This document shows, one piece after another, positions 14,499 through 21,329 of a stretch of DNA of 25,804 nucleotides (positions within the stretch are counted from its first letter, which is position 1; the number at the start of each line of letters is the position of its first letter). A model generated the notes under the pieces. That model worked only from the letters and a program-made list of their open reading frames with translations. It had not been told where the DNA came from and made no database searches. The stretch covers positions 1-25,804 of the forward strand of contig CAIZGZ010000103.1 in the NCBI GenBank assembly GCA_903932695.1, written 5' to 3'. The DNA is from an uncultured Actinomycetes bacterium (lineage in GTDB: Bacteria; Actinomycetota; Actinomycetes; Nanopelagicales; Nanopelagicaceae). Made by a program: the position numbers and the translations under genes.

Positions 14499-15650
14499 AT
14501 GGCATTTAACGGCTTGACCGAACTCCTGCTGCTAGGACGCGAAAGTGACCTCACCAGCGAACGAGGTGTCTCCTGCGAAGGCGAATTGCCTGCGCCATCC
14601 GACCCTGAGTTGGTCCAGCGAGCGATCAACGCCCGCAAGAAATTAGGCGATCGGGCCATGATCCTGGGCCACCACTATCAACGAGATGAAGTCATTGAAT
14701 TTGCCGATATCACCGGCGACTCGTTTAAGTTGGCTCAAGCAGCTGCCGCAAACCCGGATGCAGAACTCATTCTCTTCTGCGGTGTTCACTTCATGGCCGA
14801 GAGCGCCGACATTTTGACCAGCGAGAAGCAGGCTGTGATCTTGCCCGATTTGGCGGCTGGCTGTTCGATGGCAGATATGGCTGCCGCGCATCAAGTAGAA
14901 GCAGCATGGGCTCACTTCGAAAAGCTCGGAATCGCGACGCGCACTCTCCCAATTACCTACATGAATTCGACCGCAGCTATTAAGAGTTTCACCGGAGAGC
15001 ATGGCGGCGCGGTCTGTACCTCTTCTAATGCCGAACGCGCGATGAGTTGGGCCTTCTCACAACGAGAGAAGATCTTCTTCCTGCCAGATCAACATTTAGG
15101 TCGCAACACTGCGATAGAAAAACTCGGGCTCTCCCTCGACGACTGCGTGGTCTGGAATCCCTGGAAGCCCAACGGTGGATTGAGCGATCAGCAACTTCTC
15201 GATGCCAAGGTGATTTTGTGGCGCGGACATTGCTCCGTTCATGGCCGCTTCTCTCGAACCAATGTCGATGAGATTCGCCAGAAAGTGGCGGGCGTGAAAG
15301 TTCTGGTTCACCCAGAGTGCACACACGAAGTCGTTAGTGCAGCTGATGTCGTTGGTAGCACAGAAGCAATCATCCGCACCGTGGCCGAATCCGCGCCTGG
15401 CAGCGCTTGGGCGATCGGCACCGAACTCAACTTGGTTCAACGGCTCGCCAAGACCTACACCGATAAGCAGATCTACTTCCTCGATAAGACCGTCTGCTAT
15501 TGCTCGACCATGAATCGCATTGACCTTCCTCACCTGGTCTGGGCGATGGAGACGCTCAATCAAGGTCGAATCATCAATCAGATCTCGGTCGACACGAATA
15601 CCGCTTATCACGCGAGAGTTGCACTCGAGCGAATGCTGGCTCTACCGTAA
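14499..15650 (+). CDS. nadA: Quinolinate synthase A, 383 aa
   Basis: [4Fe-4S] enzyme that condenses iminoaspartate with dihydroxyacetone phosphate to quinolinate, in de novo NAD synthesis. The three cluster cysteines are visible: Cys94 (LFCGVHFMAE), Cys245 (GHCSVHGRF) and Cys335 (CYCSTM); Cys333 lies two residues earlier. The substrate-binding HHYQRDEV (from about residue 53), YMNSTAAIKSF and HPECTHEV segments are all present. Length is at the long end, with about 30 extra N-terminal residues, as in other actinobacterial NadA. The partner genes nadB and nadC, usually adjacent, are not here. The DUF3043 gene follows by 4 bp. Identification is secure. Confidence 0.96.
   Translation: MAFNGLTELLLLGRESDLTSERGVSCEGELPAPSDPELVQRAINARKKLGDRAMILGHHYQRDEVIEFADITGDSFKLAQAAAANPDAELILFCGVHFMAESADILTSEKQAVILPDLAAGCSMADMAAAHQVEAAWAHFEKLGIATRTLPITYMNSTAAIKSFTGEHGGAVCTSSNAERAMSWAFSQREKIFFLPDQHLGRNTAIEKLGLSLDDCVVWNPWKPNGGLSDQQLLDAKVILWRGHCSVHGRFSRTNVDEIRQKVAGVKVLVHPECTHEVVSAADVVGSTEAIIRTVAESAPGSAWAIGTELNLVQRLAKTYTDKQIYFLDKTVCYCSTMNRIDLPHLVWAMETLNQGRIINQISVDTNTAYHARVALERMLALP
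15643..15648 (+). promoter_or_regulatory. Putative internal -10 box for DUF3043 gene
   Basis: TACCGT overlapping the last codons of nadA, then 6 nt, then ATG 15655. Suggests that the downstream gene has its own leaderless transcript besides read-through from nadA. Confidence 0.45.
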
Positions 15651-15654
15651 AGGC

Positions 15655-16167
15655 ATGACAAAGAACTCTCCTACCCCAAAGCGCAAAGATGCCGAGAAGG
15701 CCAACAAGGTCAACTCCATCACTGCTCCGGTTTCCAAAGATGGCCGTAAGCGTGATCGCGAAGCGCTCAAGGCTCAGCGTTTAGCTACCCGCGCCGCCTA
15801 CATGCGTGGCGAAGAGAGTGCTCTTCCTGTCCGCGATCGAGGTGCCACTCGTCGCTTCGTGCGCAACTACATCGACTCACGACGCAGCATCGGTGAATAC
15901 TTCTTGCCTGCTGTGGCTTTTGTATTAGTTCTCTCTGTGGTTCACAACAAGTTCGTCTCACTCATTGCGATTCTCTTCATGTACGTTGCAATGCTCTACA
16001 CAATTATCTCGGGCTTCTTTATGACCCGTCGCATTCGAAAGATTGTTGCAGAACGCTTCCCTGGTGAATCAGCCAAGGGACTTGGCATGTATGGCTGGTT
16101 GCGTTCGACGCAGATGCGCAAAATGCGCGCACCTGCGCCTCAAGTCAAACTTGGCGACGAGATTTAA
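15655..16167 (+). CDS. DUF3043-family membrane protein, 170 aa
   Basis: Resembles the DUF3043 proteins, an actinobacterial family of unknown function. The N-terminal 80 residues are highly charged and basic (KRKDAEKANK, GRKRDREALKAQRLATRAAY), followed by RRFVRNYIDSRRSIGEYFLP. Two hydrophobic spans (about 82-98 and 101-122) are joined by a very short turn, then a basic C-terminal part with GMYGWLRSTQMRKMRAP. The pattern suggests a two-helix hairpin in the membrane with both ends in the cytoplasm. The longer reading from 15520 overlaps nadA and is not used. It lies 4 bp after nadA. No function can be assigned. Confidence 0.85.
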   Translation: MTKNSPTPKRKDAEKANKVNSITAPVSKDGRKRDREALKAQRLATRAAYMRGEESALPVRDRGATRRFVRNYIDSRRSIGEYFLPAVAFVLVLSVVHNKFVSLIAILFMYVAMLYTIISGFFMTRRIRKIVAERFPGESAKGLGMYGWLRSTQMRKMRAPAPQVKLGDEI

Positions 16168-16176
16168 TTCATCGCG

Positions 16177-17178
16177 TTATGCGCGAGGGTTAGGACTCTC
16201 GTTCTTTGCGGGATCTGTCTCAGGAATGGATCCCAACGCCTGATCGATCGCAGCAAGAGTCGCAGCATCAAGCTTTACACCCGACGCCTTCACGTTCTCT
16301 TTTACCTGAGAAGGCTTACTTGCTCCCATGATCACGGACGAGACATTGGGATTTGCTAGCGCCCAGGCGAGGGCGAGTTGCGACATAGATAAATCGTGCG
16401 CATCTGCAATTGGCTTGAGCTTCTGAACTGCCTCAAGCACATCATCGCGCATCCAACGCGAGATCATTCCAGCGCCAGATTTCTTATCGGTTGCGCGTGA
16501 GCCAACAGGTGGCTTCTTGCCCGGTAGATATTTTCCAGTCAAGATTCCTTGAGCGATCGGTGACCAGACGATCTGGCCGATCCCCTCTTTCTGAGAAAGT
16601 GGCACAACCTCTTTTTCGATCACACGCCAGAGCATTGAGTATTGAGGCTGGCTTGAGACAAAGCGGGTCCAACCATGAGCCTTCTGGATCTCGAGTGCGC
16701 TCTTGATCTGCGAAGCGTTCCACTCCGAGAAGCCGATGTAATGAACTTTGCCTTGGCGTACAAGATCTTCGAATGCTTGGAGCGACTCTTCGAGCGGTGA
16801 TTCAAAATCGAAGCGATGCATTTGATAGAGATCGATGTGGTCGGTACCGAGGCGCTTGAGTGAAGCATGGACCGATTCCATGATGTGCTTACGTGAGAGT
16901 CCGCGGTCATTCTTGCCGGTTCCAGTCGGCCAGTAGACCTTCGTGAAGAGTTCGTATGACTCACGGCGCACTCCTTTGAGCGCTTTGCCGAGGACTACTT
17001 CCGCGCGGGTGCCGGCGTAGACGTCGGCGGTATCAAAGGTGGTGATCCCGGAATCGAGAGCAGCTTTGACGCATTTGATAGCGGCATCTTCCTCGACCTG
17101 GGAGCCATGAGTGATCCAGTTGCCGTAAGAGATCTCTGAGACGTACATTCCTGATGAGCCGAGGCGACGATATTCCAT
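16177..17178 (-). CDS. Aldo/keto reductase, KCNAB/YghZ-like, 333 aa
   Basis: NADPH-dependent aldo/keto reductase of the voltage-gated potassium channel beta subunit/YghZ branch; cytoplasmic. Catalytic tetrad Asp49 and Tyr54 (TFDTADVYAG), Lys80 (LFTKVYWP) and His121 (YQMHRFD). The NADP-binding end SSVIMGASKPSQV is also typical, and the length is normal. It is a different subfamily from the reductase at 618-1553, so the two are not recent duplicates. ATG 17178 follows a TAGCCT box by 7 nt. Single-gene unit, divergent from the B12 riboswitch and convergent with DUF3043 (9 bp apart). Substrate unknown. Confidence 0.92.
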   Translation of the reverse strand: MEYRRLGSSGMYVSEISYGNWITHGSQVEEDAAIKCVKAALDSGITTFDTADVYAGTRAEVVLGKALKGVRRESYELFTKVYWPTGTGKNDRGLSRKHIMESVHASLKRLGTDHIDLYQMHRFDFESPLEESLQAFEDLVRQGKVHYIGFSEWNASQIKSALEIQKAHGWTRFVSSQPQYSMLWRVIEKEVVPLSQKEGIGQIVWSPIAQGILTGKYLPGKKPPVGSRATDKKSGAGMISRWMRDDVLEAVQKLKPIADAHDLSMSQLALAWALANPNVSSVIMGASKPSQVKENVKASGVKLDAATLAAIDQALGSIPETDPAKNESPNPRA

Positions 17179-17185
17179 GTTTCGA

Positions 17186-17191
17186 AGGCTA
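17186..17191 (-). promoter_or_regulatory. Putative -10 box, leaderless aldo/keto reductase mRNA
   Basis: TAGCCT on the minus strand, 7 nt before the ATG at 17178, no Shine-Dalgarno in between. Confidence 0.5.
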
Positions 17192-17242
17192 CCCCGCGTG
17201 GCGAGCTATGGCTACACGAATATTGGGGAAAAGATGCTAATT

Positions 17243-17402
17243 TTCGGTCAGCGCCGCGTCACACCGGTGCGAGTATCAAATGGAGCGAAGTTGGTGAGAA
17301 TCCAACACTGTCCCGCAACTGTAAGGAACTCCCACATTGGGGTTCTAAGTCAGGTCGCCTCTTTTGGTACTGAAGTATCCGACCTCGGAGGAAGGTTGGG
17401 CC
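17243..17402 (+). ncRNA. Cobalamin (AdoCbl) riboswitch
   Basis: Matches the conserved core of B12 riboswitches: ACCGGTGCGAG, then GTTGGTGAGAATCCAACAC, TCCCGCAACTGTAAGG and the B12 box AAGTCAGGTCGCCTC (17347-17361). A variable hairpin (GAACTCCC / GGGGTTC) separates the last two. GGTCG (17353-17357) can pair with CGACC further on. Directly upstream of btuFCD in the same direction, which fits control of B12 import by bound adenosylcobalamin. Boundaries are approximate. Confidence 0.93.
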
Positions 17403-17445
17403 TTATGATCGTTACCAAGTGGCGATTTGAAAGTCCAAACAATTC

Positions 17446-17472
17446 CTCCCTCGACTCTTGAGGGAGTTTTTT
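17446..17472 (+). terminator. Riboswitch-linked terminator overlapping btuF Shine-Dalgarno
   Basis: CTCCCTC (17446-17452) pairs perfectly with GAGGGAG (17460-17466), 7-nt loop, followed by TTTTTT that abuts the btuF ATG. The right arm GAGGGAG is also the only Shine-Dalgarno for btuF, 6 nt from the ATG. The hairpin could therefore stop transcription and also hide the ribosome site. Confidence 0.85.
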
Positions 17473-18351
17473 ATGACCGCAATACATAGTTCGAAGATTC
17501 GAAGCGGTGTACTCACTGCGCTCGTCACAATCACAGCGGCCGTTACTGCTACTGGCGTGATTACGGCAACGGAGGCACAAGCAGCTCTCCCAGCTCGCAT
17601 CATCTCGCTTTCACCTAGCGCTACTGAGATTCTCTATGGCATTGGTGCTGGCTCGCAGGTGATTGCAGTCGATGACAACTCGGATTTCCCGGCCAATGCG
17701 CCGCACACCAAGCTCAGCTCTTTCTCGCCAAACGTCGAGGCAATCGCTGCGCTTCATCCAGATCTGGTCGTCTTGCAGAGTACCGCTACTAAAGCCACGG
17801 CAGTTGCTGCCGGTCTCAAGAAATTGAAGATCAACGTCTATATCGAGACGACACCAACTACGATCGATCAGGCCTATGCCGAGTACACCCAATTGGCAGC
17901 GTTGACCGGACACTCTTCACATGCTCGTGTGCTGATAGCCACGATGAAGTCGAAGATCTCCTCAATTGTGATGCGAGCCAAAAAGAGCAGCTCGATCAGT
18001 ATCTTTCACGAGATCGATCACACCCTGTATTCGGCAACGTCATCAACCTTTATTGGTCACGTCTACAAAGATTTTGGTCTGACAAATATTGCGGATGCGG
18101 CCAACAATGGCGACTACCCACAATTGACCTCTGAGTACATCGTCGCAACAAATCCAAGCGTGATCTTCCTCGATGACTCCAGTGATGGACAGAGCCCAAC
18201 GACCGTAGCCGCACGTCCAGGCTGGAGCACGCTCTCGGCCGTCACGAATAAGCGAGTCGTTGTTCTCCCGCTCGATATCGCTGATCGTTGGGGACCACGC
18301 TTGGTAGATCTCTACACCTTCATTGCTAACTCACTCACAAACATCAAGTAA
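17473..18351 (+). CDS. btuF: Cobalamin ABC transporter substrate-binding protein, 292 aa
   Basis: Periplasmic-type binding protein of the BtuF/FecB fold (peripla_BP_2, helical backbone), presenting B12 to BtuCD outside the membrane. An N-terminal hydrophobic signal (about 12-32) ends at EAQA-ALPARIISLSPSATEI, where mature BtuF-like sequence begins. The helical backbone lies in the middle and NPSVIFLDDSS near the C-terminus. The protein has no cysteine at all, hence no lipobox, which is unusual for a Gram-positive binding protein; release by signal peptidase I (AQA-A) or retention through an uncleaved anchor are both possible. ATG 17473 is chosen over TTG 17458 since the Shine-Dalgarno GAGGGAG lies 6 nt upstream. 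B12 rather than iron as ligand is inferred from the riboswitch. Confidence 0.88.
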   Translation: MTAIHSSKIRSGVLTALVTITAAVTATGVITATEAQAALPARIISLSPSATEILYGIGAGSQVIAVDDNSDFPANAPHTKLSSFSPNVEAIAALHPDLVVLQSTATKATAVAAGLKKLKINVYIETTPTTIDQAYAEYTQLAALTGHSSHARVLIATMKSKISSIVMRAKKSSSISIFHEIDHTLYSATSSTFIGHVYKDFGLTNIADAANNGDYPQLTSEYIVATNPSVIFLDDSSDGQSPTTVAARPGWSTLSAVTNKRVVVLPLDIADRWGPRLVDLYTFIANSLTNIK

Positions 18352-18357
18352 TCGCTC

Positions 18358-19386
18358 ATGACTCAGGCAGAGAGCACAACTATTGCTCGCATTTGGAATT
18401 GGCGTATCACTGCGCTCTCTGCCGTCGTGCTCTTTCTCATCGCGATTGCTGCGGTAGCGATTGGACCTATCCATATTGGCTTTCTCGAGGTCTGTAAAAC
18501 CCTGCTTGGTGCGCCAGGCGGAGCACACGGGCAATCACGCATCGTCATCATGCAACTACGGTTACCGAGAGTGATTCTTGCGGCCTTAGTTGGTAGCGCG
18601 CTTGCCACAAGTGGCGCCGTCTATCAAACCGTCTTTCACAATCCACTAGCTGATCCATATCTTTTGGGAGCGGCGAGTGGCGCAGGGCTTGGTGCAACAA
18701 TCGCACTCACCAGTACCCACCAAAATATGGCTGCGCTCTTGCCGATCTTCGCCTTTCTCGGTGGAGTTCTTGCGGTGCTTACCTCGTTCTTCGTTTCAGG
18801 TAAATTTTTTGCAGAACCAAATACGCTTCTACTTTCAGGAATCGCAGTTGGTTCATTCGCAACCGCAATCCAGACCTACCTCCAACAGCGCAACAGTGCC
18901 GCCCTACGTCCGGTCTACTCCTGGATCTTGGGTGATCTCACATCTGCGTCATGGAGCGTCGTTGGTTGGTCTTCGGTCTACATCGCAATCGCTTTACTCG
19001 TGCTCTTCAGCGTTGCTAAACAACTCGATGGGTTGATGCTCAGCGATGAAGAGGCTTTCTCGTTAGGCATTAATCCCAATCGATTACGGTTAATAGCGGT
19101 CGCTGCCGCAACCCTCGCTACCGCCACAGCAGTCTCCGCATCAGGCTTGATCGGCTTTGTCGGAATAGTCGTACCTCATTTAGTGCGAGGTATTACGCGC
19201 CGCGTCACCAATCGTTCACTCGTCGCGATAGCAATGATTGGCGCCGCGTTTCTTGTACTTGCAGATCTAGGTGCTCGAACGCTGCTCTCCCCCGCAGAAC
19301 TCCCCATCGGTGTTATTACCGCCTTTGTTGGCGCACCATTTTTCCTCGTGGTTCTTCGCAACCGCAGAAAGTTAGGCAGCTCATGA
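18358..19386 (+). CDS. btuC: Cobalamin ABC transporter permease, 342 aa
   Basis: FecCD/BtuC-family permease; two copies form the membrane channel with two BtuD subunits. About ten hydrophobic spans. Family marks are LRLPRVILAALVGSALATSG (about 63-82), NPLADPYLLGAASGAGLGA, the coupling region around LGINPNRLRL, GFVGIVVPHLVRGI (near 255-268), and PAELPIGVITAFVGAPFFLV at the end. Full length. It follows btuF by 6 bp and overlaps btuD (ATGA), giving a compact btuFCD operon behind the riboswitch. Sequence alone would also allow a ferric siderophore or haem transporter; the riboswitch decides for B12. Confidence 0.93.
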   Translation: MTQAESTTIARIWNWRITALSAVVLFLIAIAAVAIGPIHIGFLEVCKTLLGAPGGAHGQSRIVIMQLRLPRVILAALVGSALATSGAVYQTVFHNPLADPYLLGAASGAGLGATIALTSTHQNMAALLPIFAFLGGVLAVLTSFFVSGKFFAEPNTLLLSGIAVGSFATAIQTYLQQRNSAALRPVYSWILGDLTSASWSVVGWSSVYIAIALLVLFSVAKQLDGLMLSDEEAFSLGINPNRLRLIAVAAATLATATAVSASGLIGFVGIVVPHLVRGITRRVTNRSLVAIAMIGAAFLVLADLGARTLLSPAELPIGVITAFVGAPFFLVVLRNRRKLGSS

Positions 19387-20156
19387 TGACTACCGGCGCG
19401 ATCACGATCACCGACCTCACCGTTCGTTATGGGGATTCGACCATCCTTGATGATCTCAGCGCCCAGATTCCCCATGGACAATGGACCTGCCTCGTAGGCC
19501 CGAACGGAGCCGGCAAGACCACTCTTCTTAAAGCCTTACTTGGAATCACTCCCTATGTCGGTTCGATTCAAGATCGAGGCAGTGAGGTCTTTAACAACCA
19601 TCGCAGAAATATCGCATTCGTTCCTCAATCACCCGCCATCCCGCAGGGAATGACGGTGAGTGAATATGTCGCCCTTGGTCGTTCAAAGCGCGATGGCTGG
19701 GGAAACGAGAGTAAAAGATCTCGCGCCATCATTGAGGAGATTTTGATCCAGACCTCACTCTTTGGAATGCAGCGCAATTTCATCTCTCAACTTTCGGGTG
19801 GTGAGATGCAACGAGCTCTCATTGCCCGCGCTCTTGCCCAAGAGCCTGATGTGATTTTGCTCGATGAACCAACCAGCGCGTTAGACCTGCACCATCAAAT
19901 CTCGGTTCTCAATAATATTGAGTTGCTCAAGGCACGCGGTGTAACAATCATTTCGACGATGCACGATATTACGCTGGCCGCAATGTATGCCCAGAACATC
20001 GTGGTGATGCAGAAGGGCAAGATCTTGCTCGCTGGTGACTCTGGTTCTGTGATTCACTCAGCTGAACTGAAGCGTGCCTTCGATAATCGAATCGATGTCT
20101 TTACGTTGGATTCTGGCCGACCAGTGATTGTTGCTACGAAAGAAGATAACTCTTAA
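19383..20156 (+). CDS. btuD: Cobalamin ABC transporter ATPase, 257 aa
   Basis: ATP-binding subunit driving import through BtuC. Motifs in order: Walker A GPNGAGKT (39-46), Q-loop Gln82 (AFVPQSPAIP), signature LSGGE (137-141), Walker B VILLDE (157-162), D-loop SALD and switch His194 (STMHDIT). The ATG at 19383 overlaps the btuC stop; a second ATG follows at 19386 and either could be used. The last gene of the operon, its stop overlaps the gcvT stop on the other strand by 4 bp, with no terminator visible between the two. Complete and apparently functional. Confidence 0.94.
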   Translation: MMTTGAITITDLTVRYGDSTILDDLSAQIPHGQWTCLVGPNGAGKTTLLKALLGITPYVGSIQDRGSEVFNNHRRNIAFVPQSPAIPQGMTVSEYVALGRSKRDGWGNESKRSRAIIEEILIQTSLFGMQRNFISQLSGGEMQRALIARALAQEPDVILLDEPTSALDLHHQISVLNNIELLKARGVTIISTMHDITLAAMYAQNIVVMQKGKILLAGDSGSVIHSAELKRAFDNRIDVFTLDSGRPVIVATKEDNS

Positions 20157-21274
20157 CGCACGTGCGAGGGTACGAATGGGACTTTGGTGACTTCGACTTC
20201 GCAAATTCGACCGCGAATATCGATCGAGAGCTTTGCGCCATAACTGATCTCAGGTGAGATAAGCGCCAACCCGATACCAACTTTCAGGGTCGGTGAGAAT
20301 GTTCCACTCGTCACAACCCCAACTACAGCGCCAGAGCTATTGAGCAGGCTCATCTCTGCGCGGGGAATTCCGCGATCGAGAGCTTTGATGCCTCGCGAGA
20401 TACGAGTGACGCCACTGCTTTTTTCCTTCATCAGGGCTTGGAATCCATGCATATGCCCTTTGGCGAGGGCTACCGCCCAGCCGGCGTTGGCTTGAAGAGG
20501 TGAGATTGAGAGCGAGAGCTCGTGTCCGTGCAATGGGTAACCCATCTCGGTTCGCAACGTATCGCGCGATCCAAGGCCACAGACTTGGCCGCCAAGTGAC
20601 GCTACGGCTGACACCAATTTATTCCAGAGTGGAAGCGCCTCGTTCCAAAGAGGGATCAGTTCATAGCCATACTCACCTGTGTAGCCCGTTCGGCAGATAA
20701 TCATTGAGTCGACTTCAGTGAAGGACATATAGTCAAGGTCGACCTTGATCCCAATTGCTGCAAGAAGTTCATCGCTCTTTGGGCCTTGGATTGCAAGCAC
20801 GCCATACTTCTTATGGTCATTCGTGATCGTGAGCCCTAGATCGTTCGCTGCTACCAATACTTGGAAGACCGATTCACAATTTGCCGCATTGGGGATGATG
20901 AAAAATTTCTCGTCGTCATAGCGATAGACGATCAAGTCATCGATCACACCACCGTCTTGCGTACACAAGAGGTTGTACTGAGCGCTGCCATGACCGATGC
21001 GATTGAGATCATTGGTAAAGATCTTGTTTAAGAAAGCTAAGGCTCCGATTCCATGCACCGAAATCTTTCCCAAATGAGAGACATCGAATATTCCCACTGA
21101 AGATCGAACCGCTTGATGTTCATTTAATACTCCACCAGCGGCGATCTCACCCTGATCGCCAATCGCTTTGGGGTATTCGATTGGCATCTGCCAGCCACCA
21201 AAATCGGCTAACTTGGCGCCGGCCGCTATGTGCCATGCGTAGAGCGGAGATTCGAGCGCGCCTGAATTTTCCAT
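20153..21274 (-). CDS. gcvT: Aminomethyltransferase (glycine cleavage T-protein), 373 aa
   Basis: Transfers the methylene group from aminomethyl-lipoyl H-protein to tetrahydrofolate, releasing ammonia. Family marks: KLADFGGWQMPIEY (about 21-34), GIFDVSHLGKI, the substrate-binding YNLLCTQDGGVIDDLIVYR, CRTGYTGEYGYEL, the folate-contact segment RTEMGYPLHGHEL, and a C-terminal barrel with GVVTSGTFSPTLKVGIGLA. Length is normal and the key residues look intact. gcvH and gcvP are not in the window, as in mycobacteria where gcvT is also separate. The E3 (lpd) gene downstream could serve the glycine cleavage system as well. ATG 21274 is preceded by TAAGTT at 6 nt, so the mRNA may be leaderless. Confidence 0.95.
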   Translation of the reverse strand: MENSGALESPLYAWHIAAGAKLADFGGWQMPIEYPKAIGDQGEIAAGGVLNEHQAVRSSVGIFDVSHLGKISVHGIGALAFLNKIFTNDLNRIGHGSAQYNLLCTQDGGVIDDLIVYRYDDEKFFIIPNAANCESVFQVLVAANDLGLTITNDHKKYGVLAIQGPKSDELLAAIGIKVDLDYMSFTEVDSMIICRTGYTGEYGYELIPLWNEALPLWNKLVSAVASLGGQVCGLGSRDTLRTEMGYPLHGHELSLSISPLQANAGWAVALAKGHMHGFQALMKEKSSGVTRISRGIKALDRGIPRAEMSLLNSSGAVVGVVTSGTFSPTLKVGIGLALISPEISYGAKLSIDIRGRICEVEVTKVPFVPSHVR

Positions 21275-21280
21275 AGCGCC

Positions 21281-21286
21281 AACTTA
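21281..21286 (-). promoter_or_regulatory. gcvT: Putative -10 box, leaderless gcvT mRNA
   Basis: TAAGTT on the minus strand, then 6 nt (GGCGCT), then ATG. No Shine-Dalgarno. Confidence 0.55.
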
Positions 21287-21329
21287 TCTCAACTTCACAA
21301 TTTCTCGCCGGAGGTGAGAGGATTGAGGA

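Noticed and set aside
17413..17472. Start of btuF at TTG 17458
   Set aside because: It lies within the terminator hairpin and lacks a ribosome site; ATG 17473 has GAGGGAG at 6 nt and gives a normal signal sequence.
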